A DNA stretch of 64,000 nucleotides from the NCBI RefSeq assembly GCF_046630445.1, contig NC_092339.1, forward strand, positions 74,779,501 to 74,843,500. Direction: 5' to 3'. Under the pieces are notes generated by a model. The model was not told the DNA's origin. It did no database searches and worked only from the letters and a program-made list of their open reading frames with translations. The translations under genes and the position numbers were made by a program. This document shows positions 1 through 9,445 of the stretch, one piece after another; within the stretch, counting starts at the first letter, position 1, and every line of letters starts with the position of its first letter. The stretch comes from Rutidosis leptorrhynchoides (taxonomy: Eukaryota > Streptophyta > Magnoliopsida > Asterales > Asteraceae).

Positions 1-514
1 AAAAAAAGAAAAAGAAAAAAAAGAATGATAGATAAGAAAGTTAGGAGTATATCAAGGATCAGAATGGGATGGAGCATATTGACAAATGTTTTAAGGTATG
101 AATTGAGGAGAAAGGATAGAAGGTGTGAGTTATAAGAAAACGACGGGGGTGAATTTTGAGAAAAAAATATCCGACAGAGAAATCGGAACAGATTATTGCA
201 TTTAATCAAAGAAGATCCTGATTTCCTAAATCGCCGAAACACCAAATCTTATTACTAAGATTTTCTCTAAATCCCTTGAACTCCGGAAATCAATCCTATC
301 TATGTCAAAAATTAAGATGAATCTTTATTTCTCATTTCACTCTATTGTGATAGCTTCATTCGTACTCTTTGAATAATCGAATTATTTTATCCTTATTACT
401 AAATAGTGATAAAACTCTATTCATCAACTCATATTCGTCATGAAAACATTTTTATAGTTAGCCATGACAACCTCGATCAAATTTCGGGACAAAATTTCTT
501 TAACGGGTAGGTAC
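1..514 (+). mobile_element. LARD-A1: 3' end of the internal region
   Basis: This is the tail of a non-autonomous LTR retrotransposon whose 5' part lies outside the window. It aligns by eye with the internal ends of LARD-B (about 45300-45837) and LARD-C (about 62950-63374). It carries the same degenerate hairpin (about 479-497) and ends in a polypurine-like tract, ctttaacgggtaggtac (498-514), immediately before the LTR. No coding sequence is recognisable. Confidence 0.75.
498..514 (+). promoter_or_regulatory. 3' polypurine tract of LARD-A1
   Basis: The tract ctttaacgggtaggtac abuts the LTR start 'tgtgatgacccgg'. In LTR retrotransposons this RNase-H-resistant tract primes plus-strand DNA synthesis. 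The same tract lies next to the LTR in LARD-B, LARD-C and, inverted, LARD-A2. Confidence 0.7.
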
Positions 515-679
515 TGTGATGACCCGGAAATTTCCGATCAAATTTAAACTTTAATCTTTGTATGTTTCTGACATGATAAGCAAAGTCTGTAATGTTAAAT
601 CTCAAAAACTTTGAAATTTATATTCATGTAATCAATTACTCTTTGACTGTTCCCGACGATTCACGAACAATTGTGTAGT

Positions 680-683
<4 letters not shown>

Positions 684-758
<75 letters not shown>
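684..758. repeat. (AT)n microsatellite
   Basis: Uninterrupted AT dinucleotide run of about 75 bp inside the LARD-A1 LTR. Confidence 0.95.
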
Positions 759-762
<4 letters not shown>

Positions 763-3015
763 TTATTATCTAAATATGATGGCTATCAATAATTATTATA
801 TTATAATTAAATCAATGTTATCATGTAACATATGATATAAGTATTAAATATTACATTATTAATAAATTATAATATTAATATATTAAATGTAATTACAAGT
901 TAAGTATGGTTATTATACTATTATTACATTCATTATCATTATTAACATTAGTATTATTAATATTATTAATATTATAATACTGAAATTCGATACATCTAAT
1001 TTATTATTGTTATTATTGTTAATATCATTAAAACAAGTAGTAAAATTATAATGTTAGTTATTATAATTAATATTAGTATTATTATTAGACATTATGATTA
1101 TATTCTATTATTGTTAATATTTGTATTAGTATTTTATTAGTAACATTATCAATGTTAGTATTAATATTACCATTATCATTAAGAATTATTATTAATAATG
1201 ATTGATTATTATTGTCGTTATTATTAAAATTATCATTTTTATAAGAATTAATACTAGCATATTATTATTTATCATTTATTATTACTAATTCATTTATCAA
1301 TAATATTATTATTATTAGTAATATTATTATTAGTATTATTAATAGTATTAATATATTATTATTTGATAAATTCCAAAGTTTTCGAATTTTATAAGGATAT
1401 ATATGTAAGCAGATACATAAACAAGGTTATATATATATAAATATATACACAGATATATATATAAATATAAATACAATTATAATATGCATATAAATATTAT
1501 GATGCGTACGAATTCATTAGAGATAGCAATCAAACTGTTTAGGTGATTGAATTATGTCACTAAATTGGTACGATCGAATTTAAGCTGGAATAATAAAACA
1601 AGAATCAGTTGAACATCAATATCAAATTCTGTATTACTTTTTGTTCTTGTCTGCCTTAATATTATTCGATCAATTTCAATTAACTACAAAACAAGCTCTC
1701 AATCAGTGTCTTTGAAAAACTCATTCAACGTTACCCTCTCACAATCAATTACAAAACACATATACTGATAGAAGAGAAATTCATCATCATTTCCTCTCTT
1801 CTTGTTCATTACATGAACCACCAACATCCACAACTTTTAACTCGATCTTTCATTTTGTTGCTACTTCTTCTTCTGTTCTTTCTTTTGAACCAGAACCACC
1901 GAAAGCATCTCCTTCACTTCACCACCCAACACACATCCGTCACCATACACTCTTCTTTCATCTCTCTCTCCTCTCAAGCCTACGAAGACTCGCTGCTAGT
2001 CTGTTTTTGCTTCGATGACAAACACACAACCATCTTCTGTTATGTTAGACTATCGTCAGGTTACTATCACAAAATAATGAATGTTGATTAACCTTTGCTG
2101 CAACCATTAACCCCACGAGCAAACACCTTATTTCTGTCTTTATTACAACCTTGATCCTCATCATGAACCACCATACAAATTACGCCCGTTCTTCTGGTTC
2201 TGTTCTAATAGAACACCACCGCCATCATCTAGCTGAATATTACAATTGAGAGACTATCGACAAAAGCCTGCTGCACCTACGTCACTGTTTCTGTTAAACA
2301 ACCACCACCCTATCATCACAAACCCACTTACTACCCTTGTTTTCCGTTTCTATCAACCAAAATGCACCATTTACTCCTGCTGCTGCCACGCTACAATATT
2401 TCTGTTTGAAAACCGAATACCCTGATCGAAACAACTATCACTCTATTCTATTTTCTCTCTCTCTCTAAAAACCTGATTCATCTTCATCAAACCACCGCCA
2501 CTTTCTTTCTTTCTTCTCCCTGATCTGTAACCCGAAACAACCACCACCGAATTAAATTTTCCAGACCACTGCTACTGTAGTTTCTTTTAGTGTTTGTGTT
2601 CGAATATTTTGAGAATTGAGATAAATAATAACTTATAATAGAGAAGAAAAGGATACTGATGACCCTACGTAATTATTTATCTAACTTTACAAAGCACTAT
2701 GATTCAAAGTGTCGGTAATCTGTTGGATTTTGTTAAATGGAGAGTGACGATATGATGATGGAAAAAGGAACGAACCAAAAACCCTATTTTTTTCTTTTAC
2801 TCCGCTGTAAGATTATATCCTTGTTTTGGATCGATTAAAAGATTTCCACTATGGTTCTAATGGGCTATACAACTGACTTATACGTTTTGGGTTTAGAAAC
2901 TTGGGCCAAGATTGGTAGTCCATCGAATTGTATTTCTTAAAGAAGAAGAAGAATAGAGAACAAATGTAATATGGGTTTATATATATAATTGTTGGGTTAT
3001 ATTCCAGAAAAACGT

Positions 3016-3090
3016 GAATGGCTGGATGGTTGAGTGGGTTTCGGGTTAGCGAGGTTACCAGGGTTCGAACCTTGGCACAGCAACTTATAT
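3016..3090 (+). other. tRNA-like / SINE-head module inside LARD-A1 LTR
   Basis: An A-box-like tggttgagtgg (3027-3037) is followed 24 nt later by a B-box ggttcgaacc (3062-3071), set in a T-arm-like stem (ccagg...ccttgg). A T-run follows at about 3091-3098, then 'gaggtagt' (3112-3119), then an ATT-rich tract. The same order occurs at 55062, 58680 and, on the minus strand, at 11386 and 38568. The module has tRNA-type internal pol III promoter boxes but does not fold as a complete tRNA by eye, so it is called tRNA-like and not a tRNA gene. Confidence 0.6.
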
Positions 3091-3128
3091 TTTTTTTGTG
3101 GAGCTTATTTTGAGGTAGTCTTTACATA

Positions 3129-3345
3129 TTGATTTATTATTATTATTATTACTTATTAATATTAATTACTAATATTATTATTATTGATATGATTATTATT
3201 GTTATTATTATATTTTTTATGGTTATCAATATCATTAATATAATTTACATTTATGAGTATTATCATTTAAGAGTATTTAGTATTATCATTACTAACATTA
3301 TTACTATTAGTATTATTATTATTGTTATTATTATTATAAACATTA
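3129..3345. repeat. ATT-rich imperfect trinucleotide tract
   Basis: Interrupted ATT/TTA repeats immediately after the tRNA-like module. Open frames here are by-products of low complexity. Confidence 0.8.
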
Positions 3346-4843
3346 CTTGGAACATGCTAATAACATTTATATTATAAAATTTTAATAAAGGTTGATATGG
3401 TAAATTATAAAAATTGGTTATGAAATTTAGTTATAAGAACTATAAATATAAAATTTGAAAATTTAACAAAAAGCTCGTGATAAAACTAATTATTAATAAC
3501 ACGGTTCATATTATTATTTTATTATTAATACTATTAAAAATGCTATCAAATCATTGTCAGTATTATTATTATATAGTTATTATAATCATTATCATAAGTA
3601 TCATTAACAATAAAAATTTATACTTTTACAATTATTATTATTAATATCATTACAGTTATCACTAATAGAATTATTAACATTATTACATTTATTAGTAATA
3701 TTACATATAAGTATGAATATATTATATTAACAGTCTTTATATAATTATTCATATATAACAAATTAGGTATTTTTTTAATATATAATACTAATCATGTATA
3801 GATATTAATATAACTATATAAATATTAATCGTTTTAAATATATACATAAATTAATTATATAAAATATATAACTTAAGATATAATATATCAATTTGTTCGA
3901 ATACGATTATATGTGTTAATAAATATATAAATGATATAGGTTCGTGAATCCGAGGCCAACCCTATACTTGTTCAATGTCGTTCTATGTATTTTTACTACA
4001 AAATACAGTATGGTGAGTTTCATTTGCCTTTTTACCCTTTATATTTTTGGACTGATAATACATGCGCTGCTTTTATAACTGTTTTACGAAATAGACACGA
4101 GTAAATGAAACTACATTCTATGGTTGAATTATCGAAATCGAATATGCCCTTTTTTATTAAGTCTGGTAATCTAAGAATTAGGGAACAGACACCCTAATTG
4201 ACGCGAATCCTAAAGATAGATCTATCGGGCCCAACAAGCCCCATCCAAAGTACCGGATGCTTTAGTACTTCGAAATTTATATCATGTCCGAAGGAGGATC
4301 CCGGAATGATGGGGATATTCTTATATACAAATTGTGAATGTCGGTTACCAGATGTTCAATCCATATGAATGATATTTTTGTCTCTACGCATGGGACGTAT
4401 GTTTATGAGAAATGGAAATATGAAATCTTGTGGTCTATTAAAATTATGAAATGATTATTTATTTTAAACTAATGAACTCACCAACCTTTTGGTTGACACT
4501 TTAAAGCATGTTTATTCTCAGGTACGAAAGAAATCTTCCGCTGTACATTTGCTTATCTTAGAGATATTACCTGGAGTCATTCATGACATATTTCAAAAGA
4601 CGTTGCATTCGAGTCGTTGAGTTCATCAAGATTATTATTAAGTCAATTATAGTAAGATATATTACGAAATGGTATGCATGTTGTCAACTTTCGATGTAAT
4701 GAAAGATTGTCTTTTCAAAAACGAATGCAATGTTTGTAAAATGTGTCATATAGAGGTCAAGTACCTCGTGATGTAATCAACTGTTGTGAATCGCTTATAA
4801 TCAATATGAACTTCGTCCGGATGGATTAGGACGGGTCTCTACA

Positions 4844-5155
4844 CTGCCCCCATGTCGCATATGAGTCTCACCACAACCAAGAAACTAACAGCAACAAACC
4901 ACGAACAAACCTATCCAGCAAATACAAACTTGATTACAAGGTAAAAAGTAGAAGTTTTCCCTGTTCGGGCTACCTAGGAGGGCGAGTAATCCGAACTCAT
5001 ACTCTAATGTACGCACCCCAGCAGGATTAATCGTGGTTGTTTTCAACCCTTCCCTAACCGCCACAAAATATTCGCCTAGACAAGAAATACAAACTTGAAT
5101 CTACAAACTAAACAAAACAAGAACACACATAGTATGACATGAAACCACACAAAAT
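4844..5155. other. Intergenic sequence downstream of the BAHD gene
   Basis: Non-LTR sequence between the LARD-A1 end and the BAHD polyA signal. The first five bases, ctgcc, would be the right-hand target duplication of LARD-A1, but the left copy is out of view. No gene or repeat is recognised. Confidence 0.5.
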
Positions 5156-5161
5156 TTTATT
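5156..5161 (-). terminator. Candidate polyadenylation signal AATAAA of the BAHD gene
   Basis: The minus strand reads aataaa (plus strand tttatt) about 49 nt after the stop codon at 5210, within a usual plant 3' UTR distance. Confidence 0.5.
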
Positions 5162-5209
5162 TCTTATTTAATAATAAAGATCACGTCTCAAATAAGTGAA
5201 AGCAACAAA

Positions 5210-6568
5210 TTAGTTACTTGCTAAAGCACTTATGAATTCTTCATCACATTCAATCTTCATCATATATTCTGGCAAAAGGCAGATTTCTATACCCATACTG
5301 CCACCCCCATTTCGACCCGGATACATCGTAATTTTCCCATCAGCCTTATTAGCACATCCACTTCTCGTTGCTACTGCTTTCCCCAACCCGAATTCACACC
5401 CATACATATCAAATCTCGGTGAGCTCGCAATGGTTATAGCATTTGGATCAAACAACTTGCTCATTTTCATTATCATTGGCGTTTTAGACCACGCCCGGGC
5501 CCACTTTTTTACTGCTATATCATCATGATTTTTCACCGCTTCATGTAAAATCAAAGCGGCCCAACCAAGCCCATGAGCCATTAACTCCTCAACAGTTTTT
5601 GTCCCTCCCACTACCTGAACTGGAACTCCAAAATAGTTATCAGATAAAGGTGGGTCCAGCCTACGACGATTATTAATAGCAAGTTTGCATACAGTGTCCG
5701 CGTTCTGTGGTGGGCGTCTCGCACGTGTTATGCACCTCCACAAAAGCGCAGACACTGCTTGCAGACTCGAGATTTTTAGTGTATTACATTCGGCGTTTGC
5801 TTTTGCTTTGAGTTTCGAAATGGAATTTTCCGAGAAATCGAAGAATCTCTCTTCCAATAAATGCGGCAAATGGAACCTTTCGATGAATTCATCGAGATGT
5901 TTATATGGAAGTTTTATAATGTTATCACATCCATCAAGGTCCACTCGTTTGAAAACCGGGGGACGCGATATACAACCACCATTTTGATCTTGAGATTGAA
6001 ATATTTCACTCCACGTAAGCATGAAATTCCAGAAAGACGTTGCATCCGCAACCAAGTGGTTAACCGAGCCACAGATGAAGATTCCGTCAGTAAGCTCAGT
6101 CACCTGAATGGACAACAACGGCAGCGAATGACCATCATAACTTGTACTATTATTGAGATCAAAGAACGAATGAACAAGTAAAGGTACGTTAACAGGGCTA
6201 ACGACATCGGATATATTAGCGTTCGCTTTGGCGTATATAAATTTGACACCGGGGATGTTTTCGGGGTCAATGTAAATAACATAGGAAGGTGGGTTTTGTT
6301 GTTTTCGGGTTGCTAAACGGGCTGCAAGTGGGTAGAAATGGGTCAGGGTCGCGGAGAGTGTGTGCCGAAGTTTGTCCAAGAAATCGGTTATCGAGAAATT
6401 TTGATTTTCGGACGGTTTAGCGTAAAGGAGACCTTTTTGGCTGTAGTTGAAGTTAAGAAAAACGAGCTCGAAGGGTGTGAAGTAGATAGGTTGTTTTGCA
6501 TCTGATGAGAGATTATGTAATGGTTTCACTAAGCATTCTGATATAAGCCGTACAGTGGGTGACGTCAT
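5210..6568 (-). CDS. BAHD-family acyltransferase (At3g50280/EPS1-like clade)
   Basis: This intact single-exon ORF of 452 residues is the usual BAHD length (about 430-460). BAHD enzymes are soluble, usually cytosolic, and transfer acyl groups from acyl-CoA to alcohols or amines in secondary metabolism. The catalytic HxxxD is HLVAD at residues 171-175 (His171, Asp175). The second hallmark, DFGWG, appears as the variant EFGLG at 392-396, which keeps both glycines but replaces Asp and Trp. Other family landmarks are the N-terminal 'TPFELVFLNFNYSQKGLL' block (31-48), 'HFYPLAARL' (77-85) and 'NYFGVPVQ' (311-318). The start is the first ATG and gives the expected N-terminus. A TATA box lies about 62 bp upstream and a polyA signal just downstream. 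Overall sequence feel places it with plant genes annotated as uncharacterised At3g50280-like acetyltransferases. The acyl donor and acceptor cannot be read from sequence. This is the only clearly functional host gene here. Confidence 0.93.
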   Translation of the reverse strand: MTSPTVRLISECLVKPLHNLSSDAKQPIYFTPFELVFLNFNYSQKGLLYAKPSENQNFSITDFLDKLRHTLSATLTHFYPLAARLATRKQQNPPSYVIYIDPENIPGVKFIYAKANANISDVVSPVNVPLLVHSFFDLNNSTSYDGHSLPLLSIQVTELTDGIFICGSVNHLVADATSFWNFMLTWSEIFQSQDQNGGCISRPPVFKRVDLDGCDNIIKLPYKHLDEFIERFHLPHLLEERFFDFSENSISKLKAKANAECNTLKISSLQAVSALLWRCITRARRPPQNADTVCKLAINNRRRLDPPLSDNYFGVPVQVVGGTKTVEELMAHGLGWAALILHEAVKNHDDIAVKKWARAWSKTPMIMKMSKLFDPNAITIASSPRFDMYGCEFGLGKAVATRSGCANKADGKITMYPGRNGGGSMGIEICLLPEYMMKIECDEEFISALASN

Positions 6569-6627
6569 TGGATATAAGTTTTAGTAGCTAGAACTAGAAT
6601 AGATGAACATGTGCGTGTGGTGTGGCT

Positions 6628-6638
6628 GATATATATAG
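6628..6638 (-). promoter_or_regulatory. Candidate TATA box of the BAHD gene
   Basis: The minus strand reads ctatatatatc, ending about 60 bp upstream of the ATG. That would place transcription start roughly 30-40 nt before the ATG. Confidence 0.55.
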
Positions 6639-6661
6639 TTGAACATGGAGGGATAAATGAT

Positions 6662-6775
6662 ATTTCATCTCATATATCATATATCATATATCTATCATAT
6701 AGAACATAGATTAGTGGGTCAATCCCAAGTGTGATGTGTCAAATCCCACGTTTAATGTGTCAATCCCACGCGTAC
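6662..6775. repeat. Short tandem repeats in the BAHD promoter
   Basis: Two adjacent blocks are visible: reiterated 'catatatcat' (6669-6700), then three imperfect copies of a roughly 20-bp unit built on 'gtcaatccca(c/a)g' (about 6714-6771). They lie 95-205 bp upstream of the BAHD start codon. Confidence 0.65.
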
Positions 6776-7601
6776 GTATTATGAAAAAATAATATACTAC
6801 GGTCTAAATATGATAAATTAACCATTCACAAGGACATACAACATTAAAAGGCTTACTATGATTAAATTAACCATTCAAAATGAAAAATACAGTAAAATTA
6901 TGTATTACGGAGTACTAGTTAATGAATCATTTATAATGGTGGAATTGTCAATTTAGATGGTGTTATCACCACCCAAATTAAAACTCTTAACTTTTACTAG
7001 TGCTTAAAGAACGATTTTTAGTTCAAGTGTGTATTTACTTTAACGATCTAAATATTCACTTTTCAAGCATCCGTTTCAAGACATCACGAAAATAAATTGG
7101 TTTATACTTCGTAGTTCTTATTCTACGAAGAGCTACGTGGATATTTAGTATCTTCCCAACTCGAGAATTTGAGAATCAAAATAAACGTGGAAAGTTTAGC
7201 CTACCAACGGGTAAGTTGTGCTTGATTATAATTGAACTGAATAATACCACACTAAGTGCTGAATTGTTCAGCATTTAGCGATCCTATTTGCAAAATGTGA
7301 ATGCCAAATCGCGTTGAACAAGAGAGAATGTATGTTCATTTAAAGTTGAAAATGCTCACATTCATTTTCCATTAAGCATTATATTCAGAATATTTATTAA
7401 ACAATAATATTCAGAATGTTTATCAAGCTTCTTCAAAAAAGTTAATATGATACTTTTTATGCATCATATAGAATGTTTATTCGAAAGTATCATAAAAATT
7501 ATGTCATTTAAAATCAATTTTAATTACAATATTAAGAATATCTGAATTTCAAATCATTTAATACTTAATCATTTTATTATATTTTATTAAAAGCACCAGA
7601 G
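6776..7601. other. Intergenic sequence with small inverted repeats
   Basis: No gene is seen. There is an imperfect direct repeat of 'aaattaaccattcacaa' type (about 6809-6880), a hairpin cttcgtag/ctacgaag (7108-7130), and a 12-bp arm pair ctaagtgctgaa / ttcagcatttag (about 7252-7279). Two 'ttcagaat' motifs follow around 7390-7420. The second hairpin and its surroundings could be a decayed hAT-type MITE, but I cannot define ends. Confidence 0.4.
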
Positions 7602-7617
7602 TATGAGATGCTAGGAA

Positions 7618-8275
7618 ATTTATTTTTTCCATTTTTTTGGCAAAAAAATGGAAAATATATTGATAGATAACTTTTCATAGGAGGAGTGAAAAATTAAATA
7701 ATACAAGCATATTGGCCTAGGTGCACTTAAAAAGTCTTCTGTCCCCTTGGATCACTTAAAAAAGAGCATACAAAAACTCAAGCAGTTAACTTTACATGAT
7801 TACATCTTAAGCCAAAAACAAAAATGCAACTTCTCTTTTAATGAGTTTGATCAAGTGAGCATTCATGGTTGGTTTGACCACACATATATTTGAAAACTTT
7901 CACAAAGCTTCCCATCTACTAACCATTGGAACACTTTAAGTTTGTTTCGACCTACAATCGCCGCCCAACATGTATACGTCCTATTAAAAATCATATCATC
8001 TCTTACAATACAAATAGTCCAAATCGTAGCCGGGCCAATCAATCTCCAAAATTTACACACCTTCATACTCATTACGTTAACCCAATCACGTGAAAATTCT
8101 AATATCGTTGATGGCATAACCCATGAGGATATTCCACCAATTAAATAAAGCCGCCCAAATGTGTCGGGACCAAGAACAATGAAGAAGTAAATGATCAATA
8201 GATTCGATATACTCCGAACACCATCCACATTCATCACTCGTTCCGTTCCTCAAACAATGCCTATACCTCAAATCT
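7618..8275 (-). mobile_element. 5'-truncated LINE (L1-type) insertion with 16-bp TSD
   Basis: Perfect copies of tatgagatgctaggaa flank the insert at 7602-7617 and 8276-8291. Reading the minus strand, the insert opens mid-ORF with a reverse-transcriptase-associated zinc domain (CGWC...HLLLHC in 8086-8271). A shifted frame follows (7863-8237) with 'WTICIVRDDMIFN', typical of the C-terminus of plant L1 ORF2. It ends in a 3' UTR and a short A-rich tail next to the left TSD. Long TSDs, 5' truncation and an A-rich tail are hallmarks of target-primed reverse transcription. The frame break makes it a dead copy. Confidence 0.88.
7863..8271 (-). pseudogene. LINE ORF2 C-terminal remnant (zf-RVT domain)
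   Basis: Two overlapping frames together cover the end of a LINE ORF2. The upstream frame (8271 to 8086) has the zinc-binding pattern CX2C-X8-HX3HC ('ECGWC', 'DHLLLHC'), the RVT zinc-binding domain. The downstream frame, beginning within 7863-8237, carries the conserved 'FWRLIGPATIWTICIVRDD' block and stops at 7863. The RT and endonuclease domains are absent because the copy is 5'-truncated. At least one frameshift separates the two parts, so no functional protein is made. Confidence 0.8.
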
Positions 8276-8291
8276 TATGAGATGCTAGGAA

Positions 8292-8575
8292 TCACACTCT
8301 TGTTGTACACCTACATAATTACGATGTGGTGTGTCATTAAAGACGGATGGGAAGGTGACAACTGTTTATTTGCTGTTATTTATGGATGGAATTTCAAAGT
8401 ACTACTGTACTTTGTTTCAGGTGTTTGATTACTTATGGTGAGTTTGATACTTTGATTACTTTTTAATTAAATAATTCAACTTTGATTATTTTTTAATTAA
8501 ATAATTTAACATTGAAAGTTGAATTATTTAACCGTTTAAATACACTCTCTTATTAACCACATTCATTTCCTTTAA
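8292..8575. other. Intergenic sequence with an AT-rich duplication
   Basis: About 8449-8512 holds two near-identical copies of a roughly 32-bp unit (core ttttaattaaataattcaac). An inverted partial copy follows (gttgaattatttaac, about 8518-8532). No coding signal is seen. Confidence 0.55.
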
Positions 8576-8597
8576 GACCATTTGTAACGGTTGCAAG
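8576..8597 (+). repeat. Candidate 5' terminal inverted repeat of a Harbinger element
   Basis: The motif gaccatttgtaacggttgca follows a possible 'taa' target trinucleotide and lies about 320 bp upstream of the transposase-like ORF. Plant PIF/Harbinger elements use TTA/TAA targets, and many have TIRs of this 'accat..gtaa..gg' flavour. The matching 3' TIR is not visible, so this is tentative. Confidence 0.3.
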
Positions 8598-8899
8598 AAA
8601 CGCCTCAGGTCACACACGTGGAGCTCAAGAAACTCCACACCCAGCCGTAATGGTGCGTCTCTTGAAGGCGTTTGTGGAGCGTCCGTTCGAATGAAACGAG
8701 GCAACAAACGGGTGTTTCTTCCACGTTTCCTGATCTGGTTGGTTGGCACCATTGTAGCAATTGAACATAAAGAAAAAAAAATCAATTTTAATTTTTCTAT
8801 ATATATTACCTATATATTTTAATTTTAGACACAAACATCCTACTTTCATTATTATTTGCTATCAAATTATATACAACATAGGATTTTAATTTGTTCACA

Positions 8900-9445
8900 A
8901 TGGATAAAACATTCAAGATGCTCGAATTTCTTATTGATGATTCCGATGATGAAAAAATTGTTAGTTTTGTTAATAGTTTAACGGAAGAAGAAGTCGAGGG
9001 AGAGACTAGTAGTTCGCGAGTCCCTCGAACCCGGGTTTATATTCATAGGGATCGTGTAGATGCGGCTATAAGGTTATACAATGATTATTTTGCGGATTCA
9101 CCGTTGTATTCCAAAAAAAATTTAAGACAAATTTTCGAATGAGTCGTCAGTTATTTCTCCGAATTGTCGAAGGTATATCTAACTTTAATAGTATCGATGT
9201 TCTTGATTATTTTATGTATATTAGGGAACGTCCCGATGCAACCGATCGTCAAAGTTTGATAATTCTTCAGAAGTGTACGACGACTATACGTCAAATGACG
9301 TATGTAACTGCAACAGATTTGTTTGACGAATATATAAAAATTGGTGAGAAAACGGCTGTCTTATATCTTGAAATTTTTTGTCAATGCGCATTTCATTTGT
9401 TTACTAGAAAGTATTTCGAAAAGCAACTGCCGAAGATATTGCTAG
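8900..9445 (+). pseudogene. PIF/Harbinger transposase-derived protein, N-terminal part, broken
   Basis: The ORF from the ATG at 8900 starts with an acidic head, followed by 'RDRVDAAIRLYNDYFADSP' and 'LRQIF'. It stops at 9140-9142, and the neighbouring frame (9139 onward) continues directly with 'MSRQLFLRIVEGI' and 'LQKCTTTIRQMTYVTATDL'. This is the typical order of the N-terminal half of plant Harbinger nuclease proteins. A one-base deletion explains the break. A second frame slip lies near 9410-9425. At 9446 the reading is cut off by the minus-strand LARD-A2, before the DDE catalytic residues would appear. About 180 residues remain of a family usually near 400. Confidence 0.82.

Larger units (their letters stand above)
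515..4843 (+). mobile_element. LARD-A1 3' LTR (about 4.3 kb)
   Basis: The LTR starts tgtgatgacccgg right after the PPT and ends '...gggtctctaca', giving TG...CA termini. It parallels the minus-strand LARD-A2 LTR (9446-13870) along its length and the LARD-A3 LTR (53223-56416). Its order is an (AT)n microsatellite, AT-rich ATT/TTA sequence, a pyrimidine- and CACC-rich stretch around 1640-2600 that looks like a transcribed leader, a tRNA-like module (3016-3090), a second ATT-rich tract, and a conserved 3' part (3940-4843). The 92-residue ORF inside it (1813-2091) is low-complexity and I do not regard it as a gene. The 5' LTR lies outside the window, so age and TSD cannot be read. Confidence 0.8.

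Noticed and set aside
1813..2091. 92-aa ORF with a hydrophobic start, possible secreted peptide
   Set aside because: Lies inside an LTR. Leu-rich run from CTT/TTG repeats, no conservation in the other A-type LTRs.
3129..3377. Ile/Asn-rich frames in ATT or AAT tracts (also 10535-11215, 38141-38628, 55082-55411, 58712-58924)
   Set aside because: Low-complexity trinucleotide sequence. No plausible protein.
5232..6282. Open frames on the plus strand and in a second minus frame inside the BAHD gene
   Set aside because: They overlap a well-supported BAHD coding frame and have no domain similarity.
7245..7560. A second MITE upstream of the LINE
   Set aside because: Inverted arms and repeated 'ttcagaat' words are visible, but no terminal inverted repeats with a TSD could be defined.
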